A stretch of DNA of 64,000 bases from Holophagaceae bacterium (GTDB lineage Bacteria; Acidobacteriota; Holophagae; Holophagales; Holophagaceae): NCBI GenBank assembly GCA_025353305.1, contig JANXQX010000259.1, forward strand, positions 1 through 64,000, written 5' to 3'. Shown here piece by piece: positions 8,448 to 17,050 of the stretch. The notes under the pieces are model-generated. The model made no database searches and was not told the DNA's origin. It was given only the letters and a program-made list of their open reading frames with translations. The position numbers and the translations under genes were made by a program. Every line of letters starts with the position of its first letter. Position 1 is the first letter of the stretch.

Positions 8448-9809
8448 TTATTTCAACAAGTTAGTGATAGTGTCCACGGCCTCTTCGGAGCGAGAGGGAG
8501 GAGTGCCCAAGGGAGGCATGAAGTACAAGCAATCTCCAATGGGCCGGATGAGCAGGCCGATCTCAAGGGCCCTCCGGTGGAGGCGCCACCCGAAGCGGGA
8601 TTCTGCAGGGTGTGGCACTCCAGTGGCTGGGTCCACCAGCTGGGCGGCGGCCACCGTGCCGAGGATCCGAGGGCGCCGGATGGCCGGAAGATCTACCAGG
8701 CGGCCCCAGGCGGATTTCATGGACTCGTGCAATCGCGCCGCCTGCTCCATGACTGGCTGTTCCTCGAAGAGCGCCAGACTGGCGCAGGCCACGGCGCAGG
8801 CCAGCGGATTGGCCGTGTAGCTGTGACCATGCAGAAAGGCTTTCCCTTCGGCGTAGTCGGCCCAGAAACAGCCATAGATTTCATCGGTGGCCCACGTCAG
8901 GGAAAGAGGCATCACTCCCCCGGTCAGACCCTTGGAAAGGCAGAGCAGGTCAGGCACGACCCCCGCCTGGCTGTGGGCGAAAAAACTGCCCGTGCGGCCA
9001 AAGCCAGTCATCACTTCATCCAGGATCAGGTAGACACCGAAGAGGTCGCACTGGGCGCGCAACTCCACCAAAAGCTCAGGGGGCCACATGCGCATGCCCC
9101 CCGCCGCTTGCAACAAGGGCTCGGCGATGAAAGCCGCAAGATTGTTGCCATGGAGTTCGAAGTATGAGCGGATGCTGTGCTGGGCGGCTTCCAGCTTTTC
9201 CGCCCAGCCATCCATATCCGCATTCAATTCGCGGCGGGGATCTTCAGGAACCGACACTCGTTCGCAGCACAACAGCAGAGGCCGGAACAGCCCCGTCATG
9301 AAGTTGTCCAGCTCCCCGACCCCGACCGCACCGAGCGTGTCGCCGTGATAACCCATCTTCAGGGCGCCGAAGCGCGTGCGCTGACCCTGGCCTTTCTGGA
9401 GTTGCGCCTGAAAGGCCATTTTCAGGGCCACCTCCACGGCCGTTGAGCCATTGTCCGAAAAAAAGCAACGGGTCAGGGAGGGAGGCAGTTTGGGGCGCAG
9501 ACGTGCTACCAATTCGATGGCGGGTTCATGGGTGAAGCCTGCAAAAATCACATGATCGAGTTTGGCGCCCTGGCGTTCCAGCGCTGCCATGAGCTTGGGA
9601 TGCCCGTGACCATGGAGGCAGGTCCACCAGCTGCTGATGCCATCCAGAACGCGGTTCCCGTTCGCCAATACCAGGTCGCAGCCCTCGCCCCCGATGACCG
9701 GGATTGGTGGATCCAGCTCATGTTCCTTCATTTGCGTGAAGGGATGCCAGACATGGGAGCGGTCCAGGGCCAGCCGATCTAGCCAGGGTCCAGGAAGCGG
9801 AGAAGACAT
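8448..9809 (-). CDS. bioA: Adenosylmethionine-8-amino-7-oxononanoate aminotransferase
   Basis: BioA transfers an amino group from S-adenosylmethionine to 8-amino-7-oxononanoate, giving 7,8-diaminopelargonate in biotin synthesis. The 453-residue class III PLP enzyme shows the N-terminal RSHVWHPFTQM signature, SSWWTCLHGHGHP, the glycine-rich FFSDNGSTAVEVALKMA, LILDEVMTGFGRTG and the PLP lysine in LCLSKGLTGG. It is the last gene of bioF-bioD-bioA, 3 bp after bioD. Length is normal for the family. Confidence 0.96.
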   Translation of the reverse strand: MSSPLPGPWLDRLALDRSHVWHPFTQMKEHELDPPIPVIGGEGCDLVLANGNRVLDGISSWWTCLHGHGHPKLMAALERQGAKLDHVIFAGFTHEPAIELVARLRPKLPPSLTRCFFSDNGSTAVEVALKMAFQAQLQKGQGQRTRFGALKMGYHGDTLGAVGVGELDNFMTGLFRPLLLCCERVSVPEDPRRELNADMDGWAEKLEAAQHSIRSYFELHGNNLAAFIAEPLLQAAGGMRMWPPELLVELRAQCDLFGVYLILDEVMTGFGRTGSFFAHSQAGVVPDLLCLSKGLTGGVMPLSLTWATDEIYGCFWADYAEGKAFLHGHSYTANPLACAVACASLALFEEQPVMEQAARLHESMKSAWGRLVDLPAIRRPRILGTVAAAQLVDPATGVPHPAESRFGWRLHRRALEIGLLIRPIGDCLYFMPPLGTPPSRSEEAVDTITNLLK

Positions 9810-9812
9810 GGG

Positions 9813-10448
9813 TCAGGTTCCCTCAAGGTTGGATTCGGAAGTAAACACTTCAACCCGAAGCGGCAGGAACCGGCGCAGGATCTCCGCGTTCCCCTCGGCA
9901 GCCTGGAAAGCCTGATCAATGCCGGGATTCAGAATCACGGCCTCGATGCGCCAGCCCCGGAGCATCAAGGCTTCACAGCTGAGCAGCGTGTGATTGAGTG
10001 TGCCCAGGCCACCCCGGGCCACCAGCACGCAGGGGATCTGCAACTCCGTAGCCCAGGCCAGGAAATGCCTGCCTTCAGTGAGCGGCACCATCAAGCCGCC
10101 CACCCCTTCCAGCAGTATGCGTCCATCAGAGGGGCGGCCGCACCACGCTGATGCCGCCTCTAGGTCGATCGCTCGTCCTTCAGCTGCAGCCGCGGCGAGG
10201 GGTGATAATGGTGCAAGAAAAGAGGCGAATGATTCCACTTTCGCGCCAGCCTTCTGCAGTACCGAAAGGTCCGAAGCCGGGTCAGATTCATCGGCCACTC
10301 CGCATTGGAAGGGTTTGCGGTAGGTCACGGGGCCTGACGTGATCCATGTCTCGGCGATGCGCCCCGCAACCCAGGTCTTCCCCACGTCCGTACCGGTGCC
10401 CAGGACCCAGAGGGGTGAAGGCAGGGAGTCGAAGAAGCGACCGCTCAC
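9813..10448 (-). CDS. bioD: Dethiobiotin synthetase
   Basis: BioD closes the ureido ring of dethiobiotin from diaminopelargonate, CO2 and ATP. The 211-residue protein has the P-loop GTGTDVGKTW near residues 17-26, the YRKPFQCG strand with a substrate-binding lysine, and the LLEGVGGLMVPLTEG motif. The start is a GTG whose last bases overlap the TGA of bioF (GTGA), a coupling arrangement. BioB is not in this window. Confidence 0.94.
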   Translation of the reverse strand: MSGRFFDSLPSPLWVLGTGTDVGKTWVAGRIAETWITSGPVTYRKPFQCGVADESDPASDLSVLQKAGAKVESFASFLAPLSPLAAAAAEGRAIDLEAASAWCGRPSDGRILLEGVGGLMVPLTEGRHFLAWATELQIPCVLVARGGLGTLNHTLLSCEALMLRGWRIEAVILNPGIDQAFQAAEGNAEILRRFLPLRVEVFTSESNLEGT

Positions 10449-11638
10449 AGCAGCCCCTGGAGGGCCTGGATCATGGCGTCCACTTCGGGTTCCTCCAGGT
10501 GGGCACCCGTGGTGATGCGCAGGCGCGAGGTGCTGCGGGGCACCGTGGGTGGCCGAACGGCGCGCACATCAAAACCTTTGCCCTGCATCTGGGAAGATAT
10601 TCGCATGGCCCGGTTTTCGTCGCCCACCATCAGTGAAAAAATGGCGGAATCCTGATGCGGAAGTCCGAAGGCCCCACGCACGCGGTCCGCGAACCCAAGG
10701 GCCTTGACCGATCGCCAATGCTCGGCTTGGGCCAGCTCCACGGCTTTGATGGCAGCACCCACCACGGGCGGTGGAAGGGCCGTGGAAAAGATGAATCCCC
10801 GGGCCGTGTTCAGCAGATGATCCACGATGAGCGAAGGCCCCCCCACGAAAGCGCCAAAGCAGCCTAGGGCCTTGCCGAGGGTCCCCATCACCAGATGGAC
10901 TTGGCCAAGCACCCCCTGCAGTTCTGCGAGCCCCGCGCCATTGCGGCCCAGCAGTCCTGTTGCATGGGCCTCGTCCACCAACAGCAAAGCATTGTGCTTG
11001 CGGCACAACTCCACCAGCGCCGGAAGATCAGCGGTGTCACCGTCCATGCTGAAAACCCCGTCGCTCACCACGAGCGCCAGGCCCGTGCTGGAGGTCCGCC
11101 ATGCCTGCATCTGCGTGTCAAGTGCCACAAGATCCAAATGGGGATAGACGCCGAGGTGCGTGCCGTTCAATTTCGCCATGCGGCAGCCGTCCACCAGGGA
11201 GGCGTGGTTCAAGGCATCAGAGAATACGGCGTCGCCGCGGCCGACCAAGGCAGGAATGATGGTGGTGTTTGCCTGGAAACCGGTGTTGAAAAGCAGGCAG
11301 GCTTCACAGGCTTTCCATGTCGCGAGAGATGTCTCCAGGGCATCGTGCAGGGGTGTCGTGCCCCGAAGCAATCGCGCCGCGCCACTGCCTGAACCATGTT
11401 CAAGGGCCACTGCCGAGGCGGCTTGGGCCAGCCTTGAATCGTGCCTCAAACCCAAGTAGTCGTTGGAACAGAAATCCAGGCCTGAGGCAGGGGTGATGCG
11501 CCGTTGGCGGACGGTCTCCTCCCGGCCCTGGAGGGCCTGGGCCAGCCGGTCCATCCAGAGGCCGGGAACCTCTGCCCCGGACCCCGCATTTGGGAAGGCT
11601 GGGTTGGCCTGATCGCCTGAATTTTCAGAGGCTTTCAT
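10445..11638 (-). CDS. bioF: 8-amino-7-oxononanoate synthase
   Basis: BioF condenses pimeloyl-ACP (or -CoA) with alanine, the first dedicated biotin step. The 397-residue alpha-oxoamine synthase shows DFCSNDYLGLRHD, GSGSGAARLLRGTTPLHDALE, LLVDEAHATGLLGRNG and the PLP lysine in MGTLGKALGCFGAFV. It heads the operon and diverges from the peptidyl-prolyl isomerase at 11782 across a 143-bp promoter spacer. The N-terminal 25 residues (MKASENSGDQ onward) look unstructured, so a later start is possible. Confidence 0.95.
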   Translation of the reverse strand: MKASENSGDQANPAFPNAGSGAEVPGLWMDRLAQALQGREETVRQRRITPASGLDFCSNDYLGLRHDSRLAQAASAVALEHGSGSGAARLLRGTTPLHDALETSLATWKACEACLLFNTGFQANTTIIPALVGRGDAVFSDALNHASLVDGCRMAKLNGTHLGVYPHLDLVALDTQMQAWRTSSTGLALVVSDGVFSMDGDTADLPALVELCRKHNALLLVDEAHATGLLGRNGAGLAELQGVLGQVHLVMGTLGKALGCFGAFVGGPSLIVDHLLNTARGFIFSTALPPPVVGAAIKAVELAQAEHWRSVKALGFADRVRGAFGLPHQDSAIFSLMVGDENRAMRISSQMQGKGFDVRAVRPPTVPRSTSRLRITTGAHLEEPEVDAMIQALQGLL

Positions 11639-11781
11639 CGGTTCGTCATGTTAGCATCGTCGTTTGGGCTGATGGCGTTCCAGGCATTCGCAATGAAGCA
11701 TCATCACCACTCTCTTTCACCTCTCATCTTGCAACTGTGAAGTCCAATTCATTGGCACTTCTTTTTTTTTGAGGAACCCTC

Positions 11782-12852
11782 ATGTTGCGTAGCACCCTGC
11801 TCACCCTTGCTTCCTTGAACCTCCTGGCCCAGACCCCGAAGCCCGAAGCCAAGCCTGCGGCCCCCGCAGCGGTCGCCGCTACCCCAGCCCCGGCTGCAGA
11901 CAAGGCCGCCCCGAAAGAGGACCTGGTCGTCGGCAAGGTCGGCAATGAACTGATCCGCCAGTCCGACATCGAGATGGGCCTAAACGGCGTCGCGCCCCAG
12001 CAGCGAAAGGAAGTCCAGAACGATCCCGAGGCCAGGGACCGGTACGTCAAGAGCTTCGTCGAGTTCCGGCTCCTGGTGGCCAAGGGCCGGAAAATGGGCC
12101 TGGAGAATTCGGACTTTTTCAAAAAGAGGCTTTCCTTTGCCGCCGACCAGATCATCGCCACGGAATTGATGAACCGGGACGGCGAAGCGCTCAAGAAGAA
12201 GATCGAATTGACAGAACCCGAGCTGAAAGCCTACTACGAGGCCCATAAGGACAAATTCCAGACCACAGCGGACACCTACTCCGCCCGCCACATTCTGGTG
12301 AAGGTCAAGGCCAATGCAGAGGACAAGGAAGGCCTGAGCGATGCGGATGCCAAGGCCAAAATAGCCAAGCTCCAGGCTGAGCTGAAGGCCGGAAAAAAAT
12401 TGGCTGATCTGACCAAGGAATACTCTGATGACCCCGGCAGCAAGGACACCGGTGGCCTCTACGAGGGTTTCGACCCCAGCCAGATGGTTCCAGAGTTTGG
12501 CAACGCGGTTAAGACTCAAGCCGTCGGGGTGGTGGGTGAACCGGTGAAGACCCAATTCGGCTATCACCTGATCGAAGTGACCGCAAAGAGAGCGAAGGGC
12601 GCCCAAAAGCCTTTTGAAGAGGTGTCGAAGGAAATCCCCGCCATGGCCCAGCCTGAGCGCCAGGAGAAGGTCTGGAACGAATACCTGGACGGGATCAAGA
12701 AAGAGATCCCCTTCGAGTACTACGCCATTCCAGTGTCGGCAGCTTCAGCTTCGGCAGCTCCAGCCAAGACCGCACCTGCCGCGGAACCCAAGAAGCCGGA
12801 AGGCCAGCCAAAAAAGGCTGAAACGCCTGCTCCTTCCAAGAAGAAAAATTAA
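11782..12852 (+). CDS. Exported parvulin-type peptidyl-prolyl isomerase (first copy)
   Basis: A 356-residue periplasmic folding factor of the SurA/PrsA/PpiC type. A short signal peptide (MLRSTLLTLASLNLLAQ) is followed by an Ala/Pro linker, a SurA-like N-terminal helical region (about 45-140) and one parvulin domain (about 165-290) with YSARHILVKVKA, DPGSKDTGGLYEGF and TQFGYHLIEV. The C-terminus is Lys/Pro/Ala rich. A strong ribosome site (GAGGAACCCTC) precedes the ATG. A related isomerase follows 10 bp later, so the two are one operon, probably serving outer-membrane protein biogenesis. Confidence 0.9.
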   Translation: MLRSTLLTLASLNLLAQTPKPEAKPAAPAAVAATPAPAADKAAPKEDLVVGKVGNELIRQSDIEMGLNGVAPQQRKEVQNDPEARDRYVKSFVEFRLLVAKGRKMGLENSDFFKKRLSFAADQIIATELMNRDGEALKKKIELTEPELKAYYEAHKDKFQTTADTYSARHILVKVKANAEDKEGLSDADAKAKIAKLQAELKAGKKLADLTKEYSDDPGSKDTGGLYEGFDPSQMVPEFGNAVKTQAVGVVGEPVKTQFGYHLIEVTAKRAKGAQKPFEEVSKEIPAMAQPERQEKVWNEYLDGIKKEIPFEYYAIPVSAASASAAPAKTAPAAEPKKPEGQPKKAETPAPSKKKN

Positions 12853-12862
12853 GCCGGATCAG

Positions 12863-13909
12863 ATGATGACTTCCACGGTGCCCGGGACCCTCCTTACGAT
12901 TCTCTCCGCCTTCAGCCCAGCCATGGGCGCCACCGCACCAGTGGCACGAGTGGCGGTGGCAGTGAATCCGCCCCCCTCGGATATTCGAGAGGAGATCCTG
13001 GTCATCGTGAATGGCCACATCATCACCCGCCACCAATTCCAGCAAGCGGTGGAGCAGGAACACGCTGCGCTCTACCGGCAGTTTTCAGGGAAGGAACTGG
13101 ACGAGAAGCTGAAGGAAGGCCGGGGAAAAACGCTTCAAGGCCTGATTGACAGTTTCCTGGTGGAAGACAAGGCCAATGATCTGGGCCTCGGACAGCGTGT
13201 GGGCGACGAGTACCTCCATGCCTATGTCGAAGATATCAAAAAGCAGAACAATTTCACCACAGATGCGGATTTCGAAAAAGCACTGCGCAGTTCAATGGGC
13301 ATTGGCCTTCAGGAATATCTGAAGCGGACCAAACAGCAGATTCTTCAGCAAGAAGTCCTCCGCTCCGAGGTCTACACGAAGGTCGCCATCGAGGATCAGG
13401 AACTGCGGGCCTACTATGAAGACCACAAAGATGAATACAAGAAGGCTACCCGTTTCCGCATCCGCGAACTTGTGCTAGCCAAAGGCGCGACCCCTCAGGA
13501 TGGCGAAGCCGCCAAAGCCATGCTGGCCAAGGTGCAAGAAGAGCTCAAGGGTGGGAAATCCTTTGAAGATCTGGTCAAACAGTACAGCAGCAGCCCCAGC
13601 AAGGGCACCGGCGGTGACTTGGGCTGGATGGAGAAGGGTCTGATGCGGCCAGCTATCGAACAAGCGGCCCTTTCCCTGAAAGCCGGCGCGGTCTCGGCGC
13701 CTATCGACACGGATAAAGACATCATCCTGGTGCAACTCATCCAGTCGGAAAAGGAAGAAGCGCTGCCCTTTGCCGATGTGAAAGCCAAGATCATGGAAAA
13801 ACTTCAAGAGCCCAAGGCTCAAAATGCCATCGAGCAGTACCTTGCCAACTTGCGAACTCGTGGCAATGTGCGTTTCATGGTGCCCAAGGAACAAATCCTC
13901 AAGGGCTGA
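12863..13909 (+). CDS. Exported parvulin-type peptidyl-prolyl isomerase (second copy)
   Basis: A 348-residue paralogue of the preceding gene. The start is the ATG at 12863, 10 bp after the previous stop; a longer reading from 12614 lies inside the first gene in another frame and is discarded. The N-terminus (TVPGTLLTILSAFSPAMGA) looks like a signal peptide. Then come IREEILVIVNGHIITRHQFQQ, the SurA N-terminal signature, a helical chaperone region, and one parvulin domain (about 190-290) with RFRIRELVLA and SSSPSKGTGGDLGWMEKG. SurA from E. coli has two parvulin domains; here each gene has one. Confidence 0.9.
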   Translation: MMTSTVPGTLLTILSAFSPAMGATAPVARVAVAVNPPPSDIREEILVIVNGHIITRHQFQQAVEQEHAALYRQFSGKELDEKLKEGRGKTLQGLIDSFLVEDKANDLGLGQRVGDEYLHAYVEDIKKQNNFTTDADFEKALRSSMGIGLQEYLKRTKQQILQQEVLRSEVYTKVAIEDQELRAYYEDHKDEYKKATRFRIRELVLAKGATPQDGEAAKAMLAKVQEELKGGKSFEDLVKQYSSSPSKGTGGDLGWMEKGLMRPAIEQAALSLKAGAVSAPIDTDKDIILVQLIQSEKEEALPFADVKAKIMEKLQEPKAQNAIEQYLANLRTRGNVRFMVPKEQILKG

Positions 13910-13942
13910 CCCACCCCTTGAATTCAGGCGTAGGATGGTGCC

Positions 13943-14263
13943 GTGCGCCTAGATGCTTTTCTCAAGAAGACCCATATGGTGAAGCGCCGGGAACTCGCCC
14001 GGGAGCTTTGCGATGAGGGCATGGTGCGCGTCAACGGCGCCCCCAAGAAGGCTGCATGGGAAGTGAAGACTGGCGATGAGCTGCAATTCCCGCTCTACAA
14101 CCGCTTGTTGAAAGTGCGCGTGCTGGCGCTGCCTGAGATGAGCGCCGCAAAGCACGATCAATGGAGCTTCGTGGAGGTGCTGGAAGATAAGCGCCTCACG
14201 TGGGAAGAGGGCGGTGGCGAGGATCCCACCCTAGGCCACCCCAAATCGCCGACGAACCATTAG
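13943..14263 (+). CDS. S4-domain RNA-binding protein (Hsp15-like)
   Basis: A 106-residue protein with one S4 RNA-binding domain near the N-terminus: MRLDAFLKKTHMVKRRELA, then DEGMVRVNGAPKKAAWEVKTGDEL. This is the layout of Hsp15/YlmH-type small S4 proteins that bind stalled 50S subunits or other structured RNA. It starts with GTG at 13943. The last residues (DPTLGHPKSPTNH) look like read-through into non-coding DNA: the stop TAG is itself the first bases of the hairpin repeat at 14261, suggesting the repeat inserted at or near the original 3' end. Confidence 0.85.
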   Translation: MRLDAFLKKTHMVKRRELARELCDEGMVRVNGAPKKAAWEVKTGDELQFPLYNRLLKVRVLALPEMSAAKHDQWSFVEVLEDKRLTWEEGGGEDPTLGHPKSPTNH

Positions 14264-14345
14264 CGACTGTTACCCCTCGGTCAGCGTTCTTCTGGCCGAG
14301 GCGTTACAGTCGCTTATGTCGGCCGCAGGCCGACGCGATGGGTGG
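14261..14345 (+). repeat. Covarying two-stem hairpin repeat, copy 1
   Basis: Outer arms GCGACTGT (14263-14270) and ACAGTCGC (14306-14313) pair fully. Inner arms CCTCGGTCAG (14275-14284) and CTGGCCGAGG (14292-14301) pair with one G-U, closing the loop CGTTCTT. The tail TTATGTCGGCC follows, then GCA and GGCCGAC, forming a third small hairpin, then GCGATGGGTGGTGC. Copies at 16937 and 29377 keep loop, tail and pairing but have different arm bases. Confidence 0.85.
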
Positions 14346-14451
14346 TGCTCCGCACCAAGTTGAAGGCCGTTTCGGCCTCGCCTGCCGGTTGCCCACTGAT
14401 CCGAAGGGTTATGATTGCAGGATGGTTTGATGAAATTTCAGGAGGAACCCA

Positions 14452-15435
14452 TTGTCCACCGTGACCCCCGATCAGCCGCTCCTCCGCACCCTGAAAGAAG
14501 GTGATGTCTTCACGGGTTACCTGTTGGCTCAGGAAGCTTTGTTCAAGATCAGCACGAAAGGCTCCGAATATCTGGAACTGAAACTGTCGGATGCCTCAGG
14601 CGATTTGAAGGGTTTCCTCTGGGACATCCGGGCCATCGAAGGCGATATGGAGAGCATCGCTGCGGATGCCTTCCTCAAAGTGAAGGGGTCCATTTCGAGC
14701 TACAACGGCCGCACCCAGATCAAGCTCGACAAGGTCCGCTTCGCGCCCGATTCCGAGGTGGGGGATTTCTCAAAATTCTTCCCGGTAAGCTTGCGGCCTG
14801 TTCCTGAAATGCTCGAGGAAATGGATGGCATCATCGGGTCGGTGAAGGATCCATGGATCCGGCAACTCCTCACGGCGCTCTTCATTGAAAACGCAGCCTT
14901 GCGCGAAGCTTTCTCCAAGGCCCCCGCAGCCAAAGGCATGCACCACGTCTACCTGGGCGGCCTACTGGAACACACGCTTTCCATCCTTGCCATGGCGGAG
15001 CGGGCCTGCGGCCATTACAGACTGATGAACCGCGATCTAGTGCTGGCGGGGGTCTTCCTGCACGATGTGGGCAAGACCGCCGAGCTCAGCTACCAGCGCA
15101 GTTTTGGATACACCGATGAAGGCAACCTCATCGGCCACATCTCCATGGAATGCGAGTGGATCAGCCGCGAGGCAGCGAAGATCAAAGGGTTCCCCGAAGA
15201 ATTGCGGGTACAACTGCTGCACATCGTGCTGAGCCACCACGGGAAGCTTGAATTCGGCAGCCCGGTGCTCCCCAAGACTCCCGAAGCCCTGCTCGTCCAT
15301 TACCTCGACGATCTCGACGGCAAACTGGAAGCCATGTTCCGAGGGATCAAGGAAGCCGGTGATAACCATTGGACACCCTATTCCCGCGCCATGGAGCGGA
15401 TGATCTACACCGTCCGCTGGCCGGCTGCGCAGTGA
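14452..15435 (+). CDS. YhaM-like 3'-5' exoribonuclease (OB fold plus HD domain)
   Basis: A 327-residue protein with an N-terminal OB-fold nucleic-acid-binding domain (about 12-100, with GDVFTGYLLAQE and VKGSISSYNGRTQIKLD) and a C-terminal HD phosphohydrolase domain (about 160-300, with HHVYLGGLLEHTLSI, LAGVFLHDVGKT and LLHIVLSHHGKLEFGSP). This is the architecture of YhaM/CBF1, a metal-dependent 3'-5' exonuclease. The start is TTG at 14452, chosen because GGAGGAA lies 4 bases upstream and no in-frame ATG is near. It is convergent with the TPR gene at 15545. Confidence 0.88.
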   Translation: MSTVTPDQPLLRTLKEGDVFTGYLLAQEALFKISTKGSEYLELKLSDASGDLKGFLWDIRAIEGDMESIAADAFLKVKGSISSYNGRTQIKLDKVRFAPDSEVGDFSKFFPVSLRPVPEMLEEMDGIIGSVKDPWIRQLLTALFIENAALREAFSKAPAAKGMHHVYLGGLLEHTLSILAMAERACGHYRLMNRDLVLAGVFLHDVGKTAELSYQRSFGYTDEGNLIGHISMECEWISREAAKIKGFPEELRVQLLHIVLSHHGKLEFGSPVLPKTPEALLVHYLDDLDGKLEAMFRGIKEAGDNHWTPYSRAMERMIYTVRWPAAQ

Positions 15436-15440
15436 GATTC

Positions 15441-15543
15441 GAGGCATGAGGGGCGAGGTTCAATATGGTGGCGGCCAAAGGCCGCAACATCTAGGGTGCC
15501 AGAGGCGCACCCCTCATACCTCACACCTCGCCCCTCATACCTC
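15441..15543. repeat. Long inverted repeat in a convergent spacer
   Basis: Arms at 15441-15459 and 15525-15543 (GAGGCATGAGGGGCGAGGT and its complement) pair at 18 of 19 positions. Inside are GCGGCC-AAA-GGCCGC and GGTGC/GCACC hairpins, and a CCCCTCATACCTCA tandem pair. It fills the whole spacer between two convergent genes, so it may act as a bidirectional terminator. Confidence 0.75.
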
Positions 15544-15544
15544 A

Positions 15545-16912
15545 CTACCCCATCGTGATCCACTGCCCGCTTTCACCGCGCAGGGGGGCTTCAGGCATTT
15601 CATTTTCCTTGAACAGGAAGTGGCTGCTGTTCCAGGCGGCGCAATGATCGCAGCGGTCGGTGAAATCGGTTGTGCGATGGCCGCAGACACCGCACTCGAA
15701 CCGTAATTTCAGCACACCCAGGTTGCGAAGCAGTTGGCGGTATTCGTTCAGCGCCGCATCCAGGCGCCCGCGGCGGCTGTGGATCTTCGCCATGTAGAAA
15801 TACAGGATGGGCGAATAGACCACCTGGCTGCGCACTTCCAGGAATTGCTCCAGCGCTTCGTCCAGGATTTCCAGGCGATAGAGCATCTTGCCCAGGAAGA
15901 ATTTCGCCAGCACCGCATGTTCGCTGGTGGCGGAGATGCGGCGCAACACCGCCAGGCCTTCCTCGGGCCGTCCGCTCTGGATGAAATAGTCCTCGATCTC
16001 CTGCAGGAATGCGCCTTCGCCGGTGCTGCGGAAACCTTCTACCCACACTTCCAGACCCTGGTCTTCCTGATCCTGCAGGATGCGGCATCGGCCCAGGGAC
16101 AGATAAGCCGGGATGAAGTTGGGGTCGTCCTTCACCACCTGCTGGAAGGCCTGCGCGGCATCCTTGTATTGGTCCGCGTCCACCTTCAGCAGGCCGACCT
16201 GGTAGGCCAGGGCCAGTCCTTGAGCCTTTTCTCCGGCACTGAGTTCACCCGAAAAATGGGAGAGCAGTTTCTTATGCATTTCCAGGGCTTCGTCCCAGCG
16301 CTGGGCTTCAGTATGCAAGGCCCTGAGCCGGCGCAAGGCCCGCAGGGCCTGCTTGGGCGCGACTGAGACGATTTTCTTCAGCACACCCTTGGCGCCATCG
16401 GAATTACGTGCGGCCAGCAGTGCTTCCGCCAATTGATAGCGAGCTTCCACGTGGTCCGGATGCTTCAGGCAGAACTTCTCGAAATGCTTCGCCGCCGCCT
16501 CGCCGTCTCCGCTCTTCAGCATCACGTCGCCGTAGAGCATCGCCGTGCCCAGATGCTCGGGATGATCGGCGTACATCTCTTCCAGCATCACCTTGGCTTT
16601 GGAAAGGAGGCCATGGGCGATCAGTGTCCGCGCATCGGAAAGGCGGCTGGATAGGCGACGGCCCATCCGGGTTGCCGCCGAAGCATTAAGCCCCTTCACC
16701 ATGTCCCTGAGTGCGGCGTAGCCGTTGTAGATCAGGTTGATGAGAAAGCCCACCGCGAGCACCACGAGCGTGAAGACCCACACGCGGATCTGCGTTTCCC
16801 CATAAAGGATCATAGGGCTGTTGAATAAGGTGGAATTGCTGACGTACAGGTTGGCCAACAACACCAGTACGGCACCGATGAGCACGACCATCAAGAAACT
16901 GAACAGGCGCAT
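15545..16912 (-). CDS. LapB/YciM-like TPR protein with zinc ribbon
   Basis: A 455-residue inner-membrane protein. Two N-terminal hydrophobic segments (about 1-22 and 43-65) resemble the LapA/LapB anchor region. A run of TPR repeats spans about 90-390 (for example HPEHLGTAMLYGDVMLKSGD and DPNFIPAYLSLGRC). It ends with a rubredoxin-type four-cysteine knuckle, CGVCGHRTTDFTDRCDHCAAW. In E. coli LapB this layout controls LpxC degradation and so lipopolysaccharide level; the same role here is inference. The ATG at 16912 with GAGGA 7 bases before is preferred over an upstream TTG. The LpxH-like gene at 21341 is a possible functional neighbour. Confidence 0.8.
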   Translation of the reverse strand: MRLFSFLMVVLIGAVLVLLANLYVSNSTLFNSPMILYGETQIRVWVFTLVVLAVGFLINLIYNGYAALRDMVKGLNASAATRMGRRLSSRLSDARTLIAHGLLSKAKVMLEEMYADHPEHLGTAMLYGDVMLKSGDGEAAAKHFEKFCLKHPDHVEARYQLAEALLAARNSDGAKGVLKKIVSVAPKQALRALRRLRALHTEAQRWDEALEMHKKLLSHFSGELSAGEKAQGLALAYQVGLLKVDADQYKDAAQAFQQVVKDDPNFIPAYLSLGRCRILQDQEDQGLEVWVEGFRSTGEGAFLQEIEDYFIQSGRPEEGLAVLRRISATSEHAVLAKFFLGKMLYRLEILDEALEQFLEVRSQVVYSPILYFYMAKIHSRRGRLDAALNEYRQLLRNLGVLKLRFECGVCGHRTTDFTDRCDHCAAWNSSHFLFKENEMPEAPLRGESGQWITMG

Positions 16913-16936
16913 TGGATAATCCTCTACCAAAGCTTA

Positions 16937-17050
16937 GCGAGCGTTACGAAATAACCAGCGCTTTTCTGGTTAGGTTCGTTACGCACGCTTATGCCGGACG
17001 AAGGACGACGAAGCGAGCGTTACGAAATAACCGGCGCTTTTCTGGTCAGG
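16937..17050 (+). repeat. Covarying two-stem hairpin repeat, copy 3, tandem
   Basis: The first unit has outer arms GCGAGCGT (16937-16944) and ACGCACGC (16981-16988, seven of eight paired), inner arms AACCAG (16953-16958) and CTGGTT (16966-16971), loop CGCTTTT and tail TTATGCCGG. The first 38 bases recur at 17013-17050 with two changes, a period of 76. The second unit is cut at its 3' end, where the TGA of the uracil-DNA glycosylase gene lies inside it. Confidence 0.85.

Noticed and set aside
11639..11781. Biotin operator (BirA box) or riboswitch before bioF
   Set aside because: No TTGTAAACC-type inverted repeat or structured leader could be recognised in the 143-bp divergent spacer.
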